Assembly: GCF_026162625.1 (NCBI RefSeq)
Contig: NZ_JAOTBD010000002.1
Span: forward strand, 151,518-215,517
DNA: 64,000 bases
DNA from: Paracoccus beibuensis
Lineage (GTDB): Bacteria; Pseudomonadota; Alphaproteobacteria; Rhodobacterales; Rhodobacteraceae
Direction of reading: 5' to 3'
The position numbers were made by a program, and so were the translations under genes. The first letter of the stretch is position 1. Each line of letters opens with the position of its first letter. Under the pieces are notes generated by a model. It ran no database searches and had not been told where the DNA came from. It was given only the letters and a program-made list of their open reading frames with translations. Positions 22,193-34,343 of the stretch are shown piece after piece.

Positions 22193-22690
22193 ACCCTTTC
22201 GAAGGGCGGACTATCTCCCGGTCAGGCTACTCTCCAGACCGTAAATCAGCCCGTTGATGCCGTCGCGTCCGCCGCCCTCAGGTCTGGGTCATTGAGCGAC
22301 AAATCCGGGAACGAGCGAGCGCCGCACGAGACGCGGCAAAGGCCTCGGCGAAAGCCGGGGCCTTCTAAGTCTAAAATAGTGAGTTAGATTTAGTTAGACG
22401 AGGTTAGTCTGACTCCTGTCAGATGCAAACGCCGCAGAAATCGCCGGACATGTCATCAGAACCCTCCGGAGCCGCAGTCTAACTCCCACCGCGCGAAAGG
22501 CGTCACCGAAAGCCGGGGCCTTGTCATGTCCAAACGCCGGTATAGCGACCGACATACCAACCCATACCGAAAAAAATATTCCCCCGCATTTCCTGTCTGT
22601 TTTTCCGAACCCTGAGAAAATCGTTCGAAATCAATTTGATGGCGTGCAGGCTGGATTCCTAACTCCCATTCAGAGCGGGAGAACAACAAC
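22193..22690. other. Long non-coding interval with repeated hairpins and GTTAG words
   Basis: No supported gene in about 500 nt. It holds two similar GAAAGCCGGGGCCTT segments (22353 and 22508), the first able to pair with AAGGCCTCGG upstream. GTTAG / CTAAC words cluster at 22375-22415 and again at 22480 and 22660. The CCTAACTCC core at 22658 is a variant of the repeated element, 25 nt before the next start. Confidence 0.4.
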
Positions 22691-23320
22691 ATGCCGGACT
22701 CGCTCCCGGCGATAGGGAGAATAGAGATGAGCATTGATCCGGATCGCGAAGTTGAAGAATTCGTCGACAAGATGATCGCAATCGGCGCCGGCGCATGGCA
22801 CAAGATGGAGACACATGCGCAGAAGCGCAAAGCACTGAAGCCGGCCCGAACATTCCAAGAAATGTATGGCGGCCGCGCTGTTCTTGCCGCGGACATCGCA
22901 AGAGATCGCAGCACCTCCCCAGATCCGACGGCCCGAGACCTCGTTGCATGGGAAGCATTCGCCGTCAGTGAGTCCAGGTGGGTATCGTTCGCGCCGGGTG
23001 CCGCCGAGCTGTCCGGTGCTCCGACACGGAAAAAGGCCTTGGCTCGCGCAAACGGCTTCCGCCTCCTCCGCCGCGCATACGAAGCGGAAACTGGCTTCAG
23101 CGCTCTCAACGGCTCCAAGCTGACTGCCGGCCAGCGCGCAACGCGGGTGAACGGTCTGCGGCCCGAGTGGATCGAGGAAGCCCGGTTGCTCCGCGACAAC
23201 TACGTCGACAGCAAAGCTGGCCAGAACATCCGCAAGCTGATCGAAATCACTCGGGAAACCTCTGAACGCCGTCTCGCATCGCGCGTCATCCGCAAGACAC
23301 CGGCGCAGATGTGCCTTTGA
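22691..23320 (+). CDS. Hypothetical protein (209 aa)
   Basis: The first ATG (22691) has GGGAGA at good spacing; another ATG at 22727 has an equally good AGGGAGA, so the true start is unclear. Mostly helical and basic (KMETHAQKRKALKPARTFQEM; TRKKALARANGFRLLRRAYE). The pattern suggests nucleic-acid binding. No family is recognised. Confidence 0.55.
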   Translation: MPDSLPAIGRIEMSIDPDREVEEFVDKMIAIGAGAWHKMETHAQKRKALKPARTFQEMYGGRAVLAADIARDRSTSPDPTARDLVAWEAFAVSESRWVSFAPGAAELSGAPTRKKALARANGFRLLRRAYEAETGFSALNGSKLTAGQRATRVNGLRPEWIEEARLLRDNYVDSKAGQNIRKLIEITRETSERRLASRVIRKTPAQMCL

Positions 23321-23340
23321 TCAACGAGGAGGAAATAGAC

Positions 23341-23931
23341 ATGGACCACAATTTCGATTTTTCCGCACTGCCCGAAAACGATCCCACCGGACGCACGTTC
23401 GGCGCCGCTTTCGGCCCCCAAATCAACGCCGAGGTCGATCGCGCCCAGGAAGTCGTCGCTGATAACCTCGCCGCCGCCGGTCGCAGCTTCGAGGGCGCAG
23501 GTCGTGACTGGGCAGCCCTCATGCCCGCTCTCGTCTATCGCAGCGCGTTGATGAAAGCTCAGGGGCCGACTGCTCGTAATCTCTCCAGAGAGCCCGACAT
23601 CGAGCAACTGATCGACAAGCGCTCGGCCGCCGAGGAACTGTTCGCCGCTTACGAGCTCGATCAAAATCGGGACGCCGCGACCGGCCAGGTCCTCTCAAAT
23701 CACGACAGGATGGCGCGAACCGTTCGACTGCACGCTGTCGAGAAACATTATCCTGGATCGCGCGCTAAGCTTAACGAAGAAGTCGCGGCGCTCAATGAGA
23801 CCCCCATCGGGTTTGTCGCGATCGTCAGCGAGGCCCACATCGACCGCGATATGTGGATGCGGGATCACCTTGCAGGCTCCATCTCAAATAACAGGAGACG
23901 GAAAGCCAAGAGTCTCGAACTCACCGACTGA
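23341..23931 (+). CDS. Hypothetical protein (196 aa)
   Basis: GAGGAGGAAAT precedes MDHNFDFSALPENDPTGRTF. The second half is helical with many acidic residues; the first 60 residues contain an FGAAFGPQINAEVDRAQEVV segment. Follows the previous gene closely and likely shares its mRNA. No family is recognised. Confidence 0.55.
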   Translation: MDHNFDFSALPENDPTGRTFGAAFGPQINAEVDRAQEVVADNLAAAGRSFEGAGRDWAALMPALVYRSALMKAQGPTARNLSREPDIEQLIDKRSAAEELFAAYELDQNRDAATGQVLSNHDRMARTVRLHAVEKHYPGSRAKLNEEVAALNETPIGFVAIVSEAHIDRDMWMRDHLAGSISNNRRRKAKSLELTD

Positions 23932-23990
23932 CCCCCTCCCCCGCCGTCATCTCAACGCCCGACCGCCCAAACCTTGAAGAGGAAGACATC

Positions 23991-24452
23991 ATGAAGACCA
24001 TCATTTCTACCGTCGTCATCGCCCTCGCTCTCACGGCGGGTGTCATCGCAACCCCGGCCCCAGCAATGACGCTGGAGGATGCTATCGAAGCCCGGTGCGA
24101 CGGCAACCCCAGCCGCCCTGCTGCACGCTCTACTCTTGGAGGTCGGCTCAAGGGTGTGACATGCAGAGAGGCCGTCGAGATGGACCGCGCGGCCGTAAAG
24201 CTGATGGAGCTCGGTCACATGCACGGCGAAGCGGCTATCGACGGCCACCCAATCGGAGAAGATCTGAGTTTCAACCGGTGCATCGCACTACTCCGCAGCC
24301 AGGCCTATTATATCGCGGCAGACGAGCTTCGGAGTGGAAATCGCAACCCGATGTCTGTCTATAATTCGCTCGTCACTCAAGGCTACAACCACACTCTCAG
24401 TGAGCGTCGAAAAGGCAATCCGCATTATTGTCGGTTCAGCAACTCGATGTGA
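23991..24452 (+). CDS. Secreted Cys-containing protein (153 aa)
   Basis: An N-terminal signal peptide (KTIISTVVIALALTAGVIA) with probable cleavage after APA. The mature part has four Cys (DAIEARCD, VTCRE, NRCIALL, YCRF), suggesting two disulfides in the periplasm. No family is recognised. The stop is followed by a terminator. Confidence 0.6.
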   Translation: MKTIISTVVIALALTAGVIATPAPAMTLEDAIEARCDGNPSRPAARSTLGGRLKGVTCREAVEMDRAAVKLMELGHMHGEAAIDGHPIGEDLSFNRCIALLRSQAYYIAADELRSGNRNPMSVYNSLVTQGYNHTLSERRKGNPHYCRFSNSM

Positions 24453-24459
24453 ACAGAGA

Positions 24460-24485
24460 CCCCGGCCACCGCGCCGGGGTTTTTC
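24460..24485 (+). terminator. Rho-independent terminator
   Basis: CCCCGGC / GCCGGGG with a 6-nt loop and TTTTT; same stem as those at 11880 and 19439. Confidence 0.9.
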
Positions 24486-24515
24486 ATTTCGCCCTCCGGA
24501 AATCCAGCCAATTAT

Positions 24516-24863
24516 ATGACCATGATAGATCCCAACGACTGGCCGATTGCGCCGCTGCAAATCCTCGACGTGGATTTCACGCAGCTTCCAATGTATGACC
24601 CCGAGAGCGACGGGCCGATCCGCCCGCCCTGGGTCATTCGGGTCGTTGAGTGCTGGGGGTGGGGGATGGTCCCCATCGCCTCGAACTGGCACCGCGTTCA
24701 TCATCCAGACAGATACTGGTCAGCGTTTGAAATCGACGGCATCGAATGGCTCTGGCGCGATGACGGCGCCGGGGTCTGGACGCTCGTGCAGCTCGCTGAC
24801 GTCGATGCTGAGTGCGATGAGCTTCCCGACGGCGACCCGAGAGGCCGGGTCCGGGATTGGTGA
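24516..24863 (+). CDS. Hypothetical protein (115 aa)
   Basis: The last gene of the element. Aromatic-rich (CWGWGMVPIASNWHRVHHPD; GIEWLWRDDGAGVWTL), acidic at the C-terminus. No ribosome site is evident before ATG 24516 or 24522, so it may be weakly translated. No family is recognised. Confidence 0.45.
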   Translation: MTMIDPNDWPIAPLQILDVDFTQLPMYDPESDGPIRPPWVIRVVECWGWGMVPIASNWHRVHHPDRYWSAFEIDGIEWLWRDDGAGVWTLVQLADVDAECDELPDGDPRGRVRDW

Positions 24864-24874
24864 GCCTCCCCATC

Positions 24875-24930
24875 TGCATCAGTTGGACGGGGAGACTATC
24901 CTTTTTTGCATCAGTTCCGGAACTGATGCA
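24875..24930. repeat. Direct and inverted copies of TGCATCAGTT, with a perfect 24-bp palindrome
   Basis: TGCATCAGTT at 24875-24884 is repeated at 24907 as the left half (TGCATCAGTTCC) of a perfect palindrome ending at 24930. It lies about 80 bp from the guaB stop codon, in the position expected for integrase/excisionase arm sites or an operator at the element end. Confidence 0.5.
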
Positions 24931-26588
<1,658 letters not shown>

Positions 26589-26674
26589 TCAATCGTCCAC
26601 GCTAATTGACCCGTAACGGTTGTGCGATACGGTGGCGAAAAGTGGGCACATATGCCCGACCTGGGAGGAAGAAC

Positions 26675-27826
26675 ATGAAGATCGCATTGACCGGCGTGGC
26701 GGCGCTGATGCTGGGGGCCGCGCCGCTCATGGCCGGCGGGATCGAGCGGGCACCGCAGTCGCTTGGCCCGCTGTTCGAGGACGGAAACTACGTCGAGCTG
26801 AGCTTCGGCGGTGTCGATCCCACGGTGGAAGGAACCGACGTCGCTGGCTTCCAGCTGGGCGACGTGGCGCAGGGCTATGGCTTCGCGGGGCTGGCCTACA
26901 AGCACCAGTTCACGCCGAACTTCTCGGGCGCGATCATCATAGAGCAGCCGTTCGGCGCGGACATTCGCTATCCTTCCCTGGTCGATGGCGGTTCGCTTAT
27001 GCTGGGCGGGACTCTGGCGCGCGTCGATTCGACCACCTTCACGGCATTGGGACGCTACAAGTTCCAGAACAACTTCTCGGTCCATGGCGGCATTCGCGGA
27101 TCACGCGCCGACGGAGAGGTGCGGCTCAACGGCCTCGCCTATGGCCCCCTCGCCGGCTACGATGTCGAGCTGGATGCTGATACCGGTATCGGCTACGTCG
27201 CCGGCGTGGCTTGGGAACGTCCCGACATCGCCGCCCGCGTCTCGCTGACCTACAACTCCGAGGTCGAACACGAGTTCGATACCACCGAATCTGGCCCGCT
27301 TGTCGATCCCGATGGTCCCGGACCCATCCCGGCGCTTCCCCTGCTGAACGCGGACTCCACAACCACGGTCTCGACCCCCGAAAGCTGGAACCTGGAATTC
27401 CAGACCGGCGTCGCCGCTGACACGCTGGTCTTCGGCTCGATCCGCTGGGTAGAGTGGAGCGCGTTCCGCGTCGACCCGCAGCAACTCGTGGATGTCACGG
27501 GCAGTGGCCTCGTGGAACTCGAGAACACCACGACATACACGCTTGGCGTCGGCCGGGCCTTCACCGATGCCTGGTCCGGCTCCGCATCGTTCTCGTTCGA
27601 AAAAGAAGGCGACGACCTCGTGTCGCCCCTGGCCCCCACGAACGGGCGCAAGGGCATTACACTGGCCGCGATCTACAGCCAGGGGCCGATCAAGATCACG
27701 ACCGGGATAAACTATACCAAGCTGGGCGATGCGAGCCCAGAGACGGGAACCCCCGACGTGCAGCGCGCCAGCACCGAAGACAGCGATGCCTGGGGCGTCG
27801 GCGTCCGGATCGGCTACCGCTTCTGA
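26675..27826 (+). CDS. FadL/OmpP1-type outer-membrane transporter (383 aa)
   Basis: A signal peptide (MKIALTGVAALMLGAAPLMA) is followed by a beta-rich chain with alternating aromatic/hydrophobic strands ending in the C-terminal Phe typical of outer-membrane barrels (GVGVRIGYRF). Features fit the FadL family that takes up long-chain fatty acids and other hydrophobic compounds. The start at 26675 is fixed by GGGAGGAAG and the signal peptide. Substrate is not predictable. Confidence 0.75.
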   Translation: MKIALTGVAALMLGAAPLMAGGIERAPQSLGPLFEDGNYVELSFGGVDPTVEGTDVAGFQLGDVAQGYGFAGLAYKHQFTPNFSGAIIIEQPFGADIRYPSLVDGGSLMLGGTLARVDSTTFTALGRYKFQNNFSVHGGIRGSRADGEVRLNGLAYGPLAGYDVELDADTGIGYVAGVAWERPDIAARVSLTYNSEVEHEFDTTESGPLVDPDGPGPIPALPLLNADSTTTVSTPESWNLEFQTGVAADTLVFGSIRWVEWSAFRVDPQQLVDVTGSGLVELENTTTYTLGVGRAFTDAWSGSASFSFEKEGDDLVSPLAPTNGRKGITLAAIYSQGPIKITTGINYTKLGDASPETGTPDVQRASTEDSDAWGVGVRIGYRF

Positions 27827-27846
27827 TACCACGCTTGCCAGAAGAA

Positions 27847-27873
27847 CGGCTCTGCCCCTGCAGCAGGGCCGTT
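27847..27873 (+). terminator. Possible weak terminator
   Basis: ACGGCTCTGC / GCAGGGCCGT stem (one G-U) with a 7-nt loop and a T-poor tail after the FadL-like gene. The rest of 27874-28070 holds no gene, only G/C homopolymeric runs. Confidence 0.35.
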
Positions 27874-28070
27874 TGCCGTTTCAGCAGCCGCTTATCCGGA
27901 ATCATCGAAGCCGGCCCGCGGGGACCATCGGCGGCACGATCCTGCAGAGGGGGGTCCGGGGGGCCGGCCCCCCGGCGGTCGCGGGACGCAACAGGGGGTT
28001 CGCGCACCGGCCCCTTTCCTTGTCCAGCCGCTGCCATTAGCTAGGGGCGACCTGGCGAAAGGAACGGCGG

Positions 28071-28934
28071 ATGATCTATCGCAGCGCGGCAGAGTGGCAG
28101 GCGGCAACGGCCCGGCGGATCGTGCTGTTCGGCATGTCGGGCCTTGGCAAGACCTTCCTTGCCTCGATGCTGCGCGGCACCGGGGACTGGTTTCACTACT
28201 CCGTCGACTACCGCATCGGCACGCGCTACATGGGCGAATACATCGCCGACAACTTCAAGCGCGAGGCGATGAAGGTCCCGTTCCTGCGCGACCTGCTGAT
28301 GTCCGACAGCGTCTATATCGCCAGCAACATCACCTTCGACAACCTCGCGCCGCTGTCCACCTATCTGGGCAAGCCGGGCAGCCCCAGCCGGGGCGGACTG
28401 CCCTTCGGCGAATACTGCCTGCGCCAGAACCAGCACCGGCGGGCCGAGATCGCGTCGTTGCTGGACACGCGGCACTTCATGGACCGCGCGCGCGACATCT
28501 ATGGCCTGGCGAACTTCGTTTGCGACAGCGGCGGCTCGATCTGCGAGGTCGTCGATCCCGAAGACCCGCAGGACCCCGTGTTGAAAGCCCTCTCACACGA
28601 CCTGCTGATGGTCTGGATCAAGGGCAGCGATGCGCATACGGCGGAACTCGTGCGCCGCTTCGACAAGGCGCCGAAGCCCATGTACTATCAGCCGCAGTTC
28701 CTGGAACAGGCCTGGATCGCCTATCGCGTTGAAAAGGGGCTGGAGGAAGCGCAGGTTAATCCCGACGACTTCATCCGCTGGACCTACGCGCGCGCCCTGG
28801 CCCACCGACAGCCCCGCTATCAGGCGATGGCCCGGCGCGGCGTCACCATCCTGGCCGAGGAGGTGGCGCAGATCCGCACCCCCGACGACTTCAACGACCT
28901 GATCGCCCGCGCAATCGCGCGCAAGGAAGATTGA
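28071..28934 (+). CDS. P-loop ATPase of unknown role (287 aa)
   Basis: Walker A GMSGLGKT at about residues 21-28. The family is conserved in related alphaproteobacteria next to metA, but its function is not established. No membrane segments. GAAAGGA precedes the start. It ends 1 nt before the metA start, so the two are co-transcribed. Confidence 0.6.
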   Translation: MIYRSAAEWQAATARRIVLFGMSGLGKTFLASMLRGTGDWFHYSVDYRIGTRYMGEYIADNFKREAMKVPFLRDLLMSDSVYIASNITFDNLAPLSTYLGKPGSPSRGGLPFGEYCLRQNQHRRAEIASLLDTRHFMDRARDIYGLANFVCDSGGSICEVVDPEDPQDPVLKALSHDLLMVWIKGSDAHTAELVRRFDKAPKPMYYQPQFLEQAWIAYRVEKGLEEAQVNPDDFIRWTYARALAHRQPRYQAMARRGVTILAEEVAQIRTPDDFNDLIARAIARKED

Positions 28935-28935
28935 T

Positions 28936-29862
28936 ATGCCGATCACCCTGAACGAGAACCTGCCCGCCTACCGCATCCTCTCGGACGAGGGGGTGATGGT
29001 GATGTCGCCGGGCCGTGCGGCGACCCAGGACATTCGCCCCTTGCGCATCGGCCTGCTGAACCTGATGCCCAAGAAGATCCAGACCGAGAACCAGTTCGCG
29101 CGCCTGATCGGCGCCACGCCCCTGCAGATCGACTTTCAGCTGATCCGCATGTCCGACCACGAAAGCCGCAACACCGCCGCCGACCACCTCGAAAGCTTTT
29201 ACCGCCCCTTCCGGGAGATCGAGGCCAGCGGCGAGAAGTTCGACGGCCTCGTCATCACCGGCGCACCCATCGAGCATCTGCCTTTCGACCAGGTCACCTA
29301 CTGGGAAGAGCTGACCCGCGTCTTCGCCTGGACACAGACCCATGTGCATTCCACCTTTGGCGTCTGCTGGGGCGGCATGGCGATGGCGTGGCATTTTCAC
29401 GGCCTGCCCAAGCACATGCTGCCGTCGAAGGCCTTCGGCTGCTTCCGGCACCGCAACCTGTCCCCCGCCTCGCCTTACCTGCGCGGATTTTCCGACGACG
29501 TCCTGGTTCCGGTCAGCCGCTGGACCGAGGTGCGCCAGGACGATGTCGATGCCCGCCCCGCGCTGACGACGCTGCTGGCCAGCAGCGATGTCGGCCCCTG
29601 CCTTCTGGCCGATCCGGGGCACCGCGCGCTCTATGTATTCAACCACTTCGAATACGACAGCACGACGCTGAAAGAGGAACACGACCGCGATCTTGCCGCC
29701 GGGAAGCCCGTCGCCGTTCCCGCGAACTACTATCCCGACGACGACATCACGCAGGCGCCCACGAACCGCTGGCGCAGCCATGCGCATCTGCTCTACGGTA
29801 ACTGGATCAACGAGATCTATCAGACGACGTATTACGACATGTCGCGCATCGGCGAGGGATGA
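28936..29862 (+). CDS. metA: Homoserine O-acetyltransferase, MetA type (308 aa)
   Basis: Acylates homoserine to start methionine synthesis. The nucleophile is Cys144 (FGVCWGG). In [11 protein letters not shown] the Glu occupies the position that, in this family, selects acetyl-CoA over succinyl-CoA. The usual MetA segments ([30 protein letters not shown]) are present and length is normal. Sits between the ATPase and ppk2; overlaps neither. Confidence 0.9.
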   Translation: MPITLNENLPAYRILSDEGVMVMSPGRAATQDIRPLRIGLLNLMPKKIQTENQFARLIGATPLQIDFQLIRMSDHESRNTAADHLESFYRPFREIEASGEKFDGLVITGAPIEHLPFDQVTYWEELTRVFAWTQTHVHSTFGVCWGGMAMAWHFHGLPKHMLPSKAFGCFRHRNLSPASPYLRGFSDDVLVPVSRWTEVRQDDVDARPALTTLLASSDVGPCLLADPGHRALYVFNHFEYDSTTLKEEHDRDLAAGKPVAVPANYYPDDDITQAPTNRWRSHAHLLYGNWINEIYQTTYYDMSRIGEG

Positions 29863-29865
29863 CGA

Positions 29866-30756
29866 ATGGCTGACCCCAAACGCATCGAGGCGTTGCCGCT
29901 GGTCGGCAGGATCACCGACTACCTCAAGACCGGCGCGCCGGTCGACATCCGCAAGATCGTGACGAACGCCGGTCGCAAGGACATCCTGGACCCCGACTTT
30001 GCCTACCGCGAGGAGATGGGCAAGGGCATCTACGAGACGCAGATGGCGCAGCTGCAGCTGCAACTGGTGCGGTTGATGCACGACGTCGTTACGACCGGCA
30101 AGCGGATTGTCGTCCTCTTCGAGGGACGAGACGCCGCGGGAAAGGGCGGCACAATCGAGCGCGTGCGCGAGAACCTGAACCCGCGGTCCGCTTACATCGT
30201 GGCGCTGCCCAAGCCGACCGAGCGCGAGGCCGCCCAGTGGTATTTTCAGCGCTATGTCGACTGGCTGCCCGCCGCGGGAGAGATCGCGCTGTTCGACCGC
30301 AGCTGGTACAACCGCGGCGTCGTGGAGCGCGTCTTCGGCTTTACGACCGAACCCCAGCGCAACGCGTTCTTTCGCCAGCTTCCGGGGTTCGAACAGACGC
30401 TGGTTGACGACGGCGTGATCCTGGTCAAGCTGTGGCTGAACGTCGGCCGCGCCGAGCAGTTGCGGCGGTTCCTTGACCGAGAGCAGGACCCCCTGAAGCA
30501 GTGGAAGCTCAGCCCCATCGACGTCGAAGGGCTGGCCAAGTGGGACGACTATTCGCGCGCAATTCGCGACACGCTGAACCTGTCCCATTCCCCCATCGCG
30601 CCCTGGACCGTGGTACGGTCCGACGACAAGCGCCGGGCGCGGATCGCCGCGATCCAGACGATCCTGCGCGCCTGCGACTTTGCCGGACGCGACGATGCGG
30701 CGATCGGCCAGATCGACCCGCTGATCGCCGGAAGCCCGGAACTGCTGCGCGACTGA
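29866..30756 (+). CDS. ppk2: Polyphosphate kinase 2 family protein (296 aa)
   Basis: Transfers phosphate between polyphosphate and nucleotides. Walker [13 protein letters not shown] (about 85-96) and Walker B FDRSWYNR are present, with the lid segment [12 protein letters not shown]. One domain, so class I by length. Three nt after metA, likely in the same mRNA. Confidence 0.9.
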   Translation: MADPKRIEALPLVGRITDYLKTGAPVDIRKIVTNAGRKDILDPDFAYREEMGKGIYETQMAQLQLQLVRLMHDVVTTGKRIVVLFEGRDAAGKGGTIERVRENLNPRSAYIVALPKPTEREAAQWYFQRYVDWLPAAGEIALFDRSWYNRGVVERVFGFTTEPQRNAFFRQLPGFEQTLVDDGVILVKLWLNVGRAEQLRRFLDREQDPLKQWKLSPIDVEGLAKWDDYSRAIRDTLNLSHSPIAPWTVVRSDDKRRARIAAIQTILRACDFAGRDDAAIGQIDPLIAGSPELLRD

Positions 30757-30818
30757 AGCAGCCTTGGCGCTGCCGCCCGACCATGCCAGAACCTTCCCAG
30801 AGGAACTGGGAGGGGAAC

Positions 30819-31562
30819 ATGGATCTTTCGACATGCCGCGCCATCGTCACCGGTGGCGCATCGGGCCTTGGTGCCGCGACGGCTGCGCATTTCCGCAAGC
30901 GCGGCGCACAGGTGGTGGTGCTGGATCTGGCTGACACCGGGGCCGAGGCTGCTGCGGCCATTGATGCCGGTTATGCCCGAACCGATGTGACAGATGAACG
31001 AAGCGTGGCCGATGCCATCTCGCTGGCCGTCGGGACGATGGGCGGCATCGACGTCTGCGTGAACTGCGCGGGCATCGCCACGGGCGAGAAGACCCTTGGC
31101 CGCGACGGGCCGCACCGGCTGGAAAGCTTTCGCCGCACGGTCGAGATCAACTTGATCGGCAGCTTCAACGTGCTGCGGCTGGCGGCCGAACGGATGGCGC
31201 TCAACGGGCGGAGCGACAACGGCGTGATCGTGAACACGGCATCCATTGCAGCCTTCGACGGGCAGAAGGGCCAGGCGGCCTATGCGGCGTCCAAGGCAGG
31301 CATCGCGGGAATGACCCTGCCGCTGGCGCGCGACCTGGCGGGTCAGGGCATCCGCGTCTGCGCCATCGCCCCCGGCATCTTCGGCACGCCGATGCTGACG
31401 AGCCTTCCGACCGAGGTTCAGGAGAGCCTCGCGGCCGAGGTGACCTTTCCGAAGCGGCTCGGCGATCCGGCGGAATACGCCCGCATGCCCGCATTCATCG
31501 TCGAGAACGACTATCTGAATGGCGAGACCATCCGCATCGACGGCGCGCTGCGGATGCGCTGA
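30819..31562 (+). CDS. Short-chain dehydrogenase/reductase (247 aa)
   Basis: Rossmann motif TGGASGLGAAT near the start, NCAG, and the catalytic Ser-Tyr-Lys set (NTASIAAFDGQKGQAAYAASK). GTPMLTSLP follows the substrate loop. Closest in look to type 2 3-hydroxyacyl-CoA dehydrogenases of fatty-acid or branched-chain degradation. ATG 30819 has GGGAGGGG upstream; the open frame continues 5' inside ppk2 in another frame. Confidence 0.8.
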   Translation: MDLSTCRAIVTGGASGLGAATAAHFRKRGAQVVVLDLADTGAEAAAAIDAGYARTDVTDERSVADAISLAVGTMGGIDVCVNCAGIATGEKTLGRDGPHRLESFRRTVEINLIGSFNVLRLAAERMALNGRSDNGVIVNTASIAAFDGQKGQAAYAASKAGIAGMTLPLARDLAGQGIRVCAIAPGIFGTPMLTSLPTEVQESLAAEVTFPKRLGDPAEYARMPAFIVENDYLNGETIRIDGALRMR

Positions 31563-31655
31563 GCAGCCGTTCATCACGGCCGCGCGAAACCCTTGCGCGG
31601 TCGGCACGCGCCGCTTAGCGTTGCAGGCAATTCATCGACCGAAAGGCCCGCTTTC

Positions 31656-32693
31656 ATGCGCTTGCTGACAACCACCCTGCTGGCTGCCGCCGCCCTGCCC
31701 GCCTATGCCGCCGATCCCGAACTGACGGTCTTCGATTGGGCCGGGTTCGAGGAACCCTCGATCTTCCAGGGCTATATCGACAAGCACGGCGACAGCCCGA
31801 CCTTTGCGTTCTATGGCGACGATGACGAGGCCTTCCAGAAGGTCGCCTCGGGTTTCCGCGCCGACGTGATCCACCCGTGCAGCCAGATGGTCGGCAAATA
31901 TCGCGACGCCGGCCTGATCGAGCCGTGGGACACGTCGCGCATCCCGAACTTCGACAAGATCGATGAACGCTTCCTGGACAGCGAGGTGTTCAGCGACGAC
32001 CAGGGCGTGTGGTACATCCCGACCGACTGGGGCGCGACCGCCATCGCCTACAACACCGAGACGGTGCCTGCCGAGGACGTCGCCAGCCTCGACGTGTTCC
32101 TCGACCCGAAATATCAGGGCCGCACCTCGCTGCCCGACAGCTCGGACGATGTCTGGGCGCTGGCCTACCTCGCCACCGGTACCACCGACTGGACCAATGT
32201 GACGGACGAACAGTTCCAGGCCGCTGCCGAGTGGCTGCGCCAGGCGCATCAGAACGTCGCAGCCTATTGGGCGGACCCGTCCGAACAGGCGCAGCTGATG
32301 GCCTCGGGCGCGGTGGACGTGGCCTGGTCGTGGAACGACGGCGTCGTCTACCTGCAGGAAGACAATTATCCCGTGGGCTTCCAGCGCGAGGCCGAGGAGG
32401 GATCGTCGACGTTCTTCTGCGGCTTCGTAAACGTCAAGGACAGTCCGGGCAGCGAAGACAAGGCGTATGATTTCATCAACGCCTGGCTGGAGCCGTCGGC
32501 CGGCAAGGCGCTGCTGGACACGATCGGCTATGGCCACACCTCGACCGAAGCGATGGCCACCATCGCCGACGAACCCGCCGTCGCGGAAGGCCTGTCCGAG
32601 ATCGACGTGCCGGTGCTGGCGCAGACGCCCAACGACCCCGAGCAGCGCCAGCGCCAGCTGGCCGAGTTCGAAAAGATCAAGGCCGGGTTCTGA
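31656..32693 (+). CDS. Polyamine-type ABC transporter substrate-binding protein (345 aa)
   Basis: Signal peptide cleaved near AYA-ADP. The body matches the spermidine/putrescine-binding (PotD/PotF-like) family: TVFDWAGFEEPSIF, HPCSQMVGKYRDAGLIEPWD, GVWYIPTDWGATAIAYN. No permease or ATPase gene adjoins it, so it is an orphan whose partners would be elsewhere. The start at 31656 has GAAAGG upstream. Confidence 0.8.
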   Translation: MRLLTTTLLAAAALPAYAADPELTVFDWAGFEEPSIFQGYIDKHGDSPTFAFYGDDDEAFQKVASGFRADVIHPCSQMVGKYRDAGLIEPWDTSRIPNFDKIDERFLDSEVFSDDQGVWYIPTDWGATAIAYNTETVPAEDVASLDVFLDPKYQGRTSLPDSSDDVWALAYLATGTTDWTNVTDEQFQAAAEWLRQAHQNVAAYWADPSEQAQLMASGAVDVAWSWNDGVVYLQEDNYPVGFQREAEEGSSTFFCGFVNVKDSPGSEDKAYDFINAWLEPSAGKALLDTIGYGHTSTEAMATIADEPAVAEGLSEIDVPVLAQTPNDPEQRQRQLAEFEKIKAGF

Positions 32694-32726
32694 TCCCGCA
32701 CCGCCCGATCGACTTGTGGCGAGACC

Positions 32727-33080
32727 TCAGGGGGCGATCACGATGTGGTCGCCCTCTTGCACTACCGGAACCGGGTCGAGGCCGCAGTCGGCGCCTGCGA
32801 TGACGTCACCGGTCGCCTTGTCGAAGCTGGCACCGTGCGCGGTGCAAAGAAGCTTCGTCCCATCCGCCGACAGCAGCGTCGTGCCGCGATAGTCCAGCGG
32901 CAGGTACTGGTGCGGGCAGGCGTTCACGAAGGCGCAGATGACGTCGCGGTCGCGCACCAGGATCAGGGGGAACTCGCCGCGCTCGGTCTGGACGGTCATC
33001 GGGTGAACGCCGGTCACCTCGGCGGCGCGGCAGATGCGCGTCCCGAGGGCGGGCGCGCTGCTGTAGTCGGTCCAGGCCAT
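32727..33080 (-). CDS. Rieske [2Fe-2S] ferredoxin-like protein (117 aa)
   Basis: Cluster ligands CPH and CTAH (ACPHQYLPLDYRG...LLCTAHGASFD) with the spacing of small Rieske proteins. The fold is soluble with no membrane anchor. It follows hpd by 22 nt on the same strand, so it probably acts in the same aromatic-catabolic operon, perhaps as an electron carrier. Confidence 0.8.
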   Translation of the reverse strand: MAWTDYSSAPALGTRICRAAEVTGVHPMTVQTERGEFPLILVRDRDVICAFVNACPHQYLPLDYRGTTLLSADGTKLLCTAHGASFDKATGDVIAGADCGLDPVPVVQEGDHIVIAP

Positions 33081-33102
33081 GATGATCGGCGCGGCGGCCT
33101 CC

Positions 33103-34215
<1,113 letters not shown>

Positions 34216-34343
34216 GGTCTCTCCTCCTGTTCGCTGCGTTGATTGTCCGCCTATTGCGCCGCAATGAGGTTGCAAAAACTGTCGCCGGGCCGTCATGATC
34301 GCAACGACGCCGCAGCTTGTGTGGTTTTATGCACGGAACACGC

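Noticed and set aside
28891..30834. A 647-codon leftward open frame
   Set aside because: It is antisense to metA and ppk2 and reflects high GC at third codon positions; no homology and no ribosome site.
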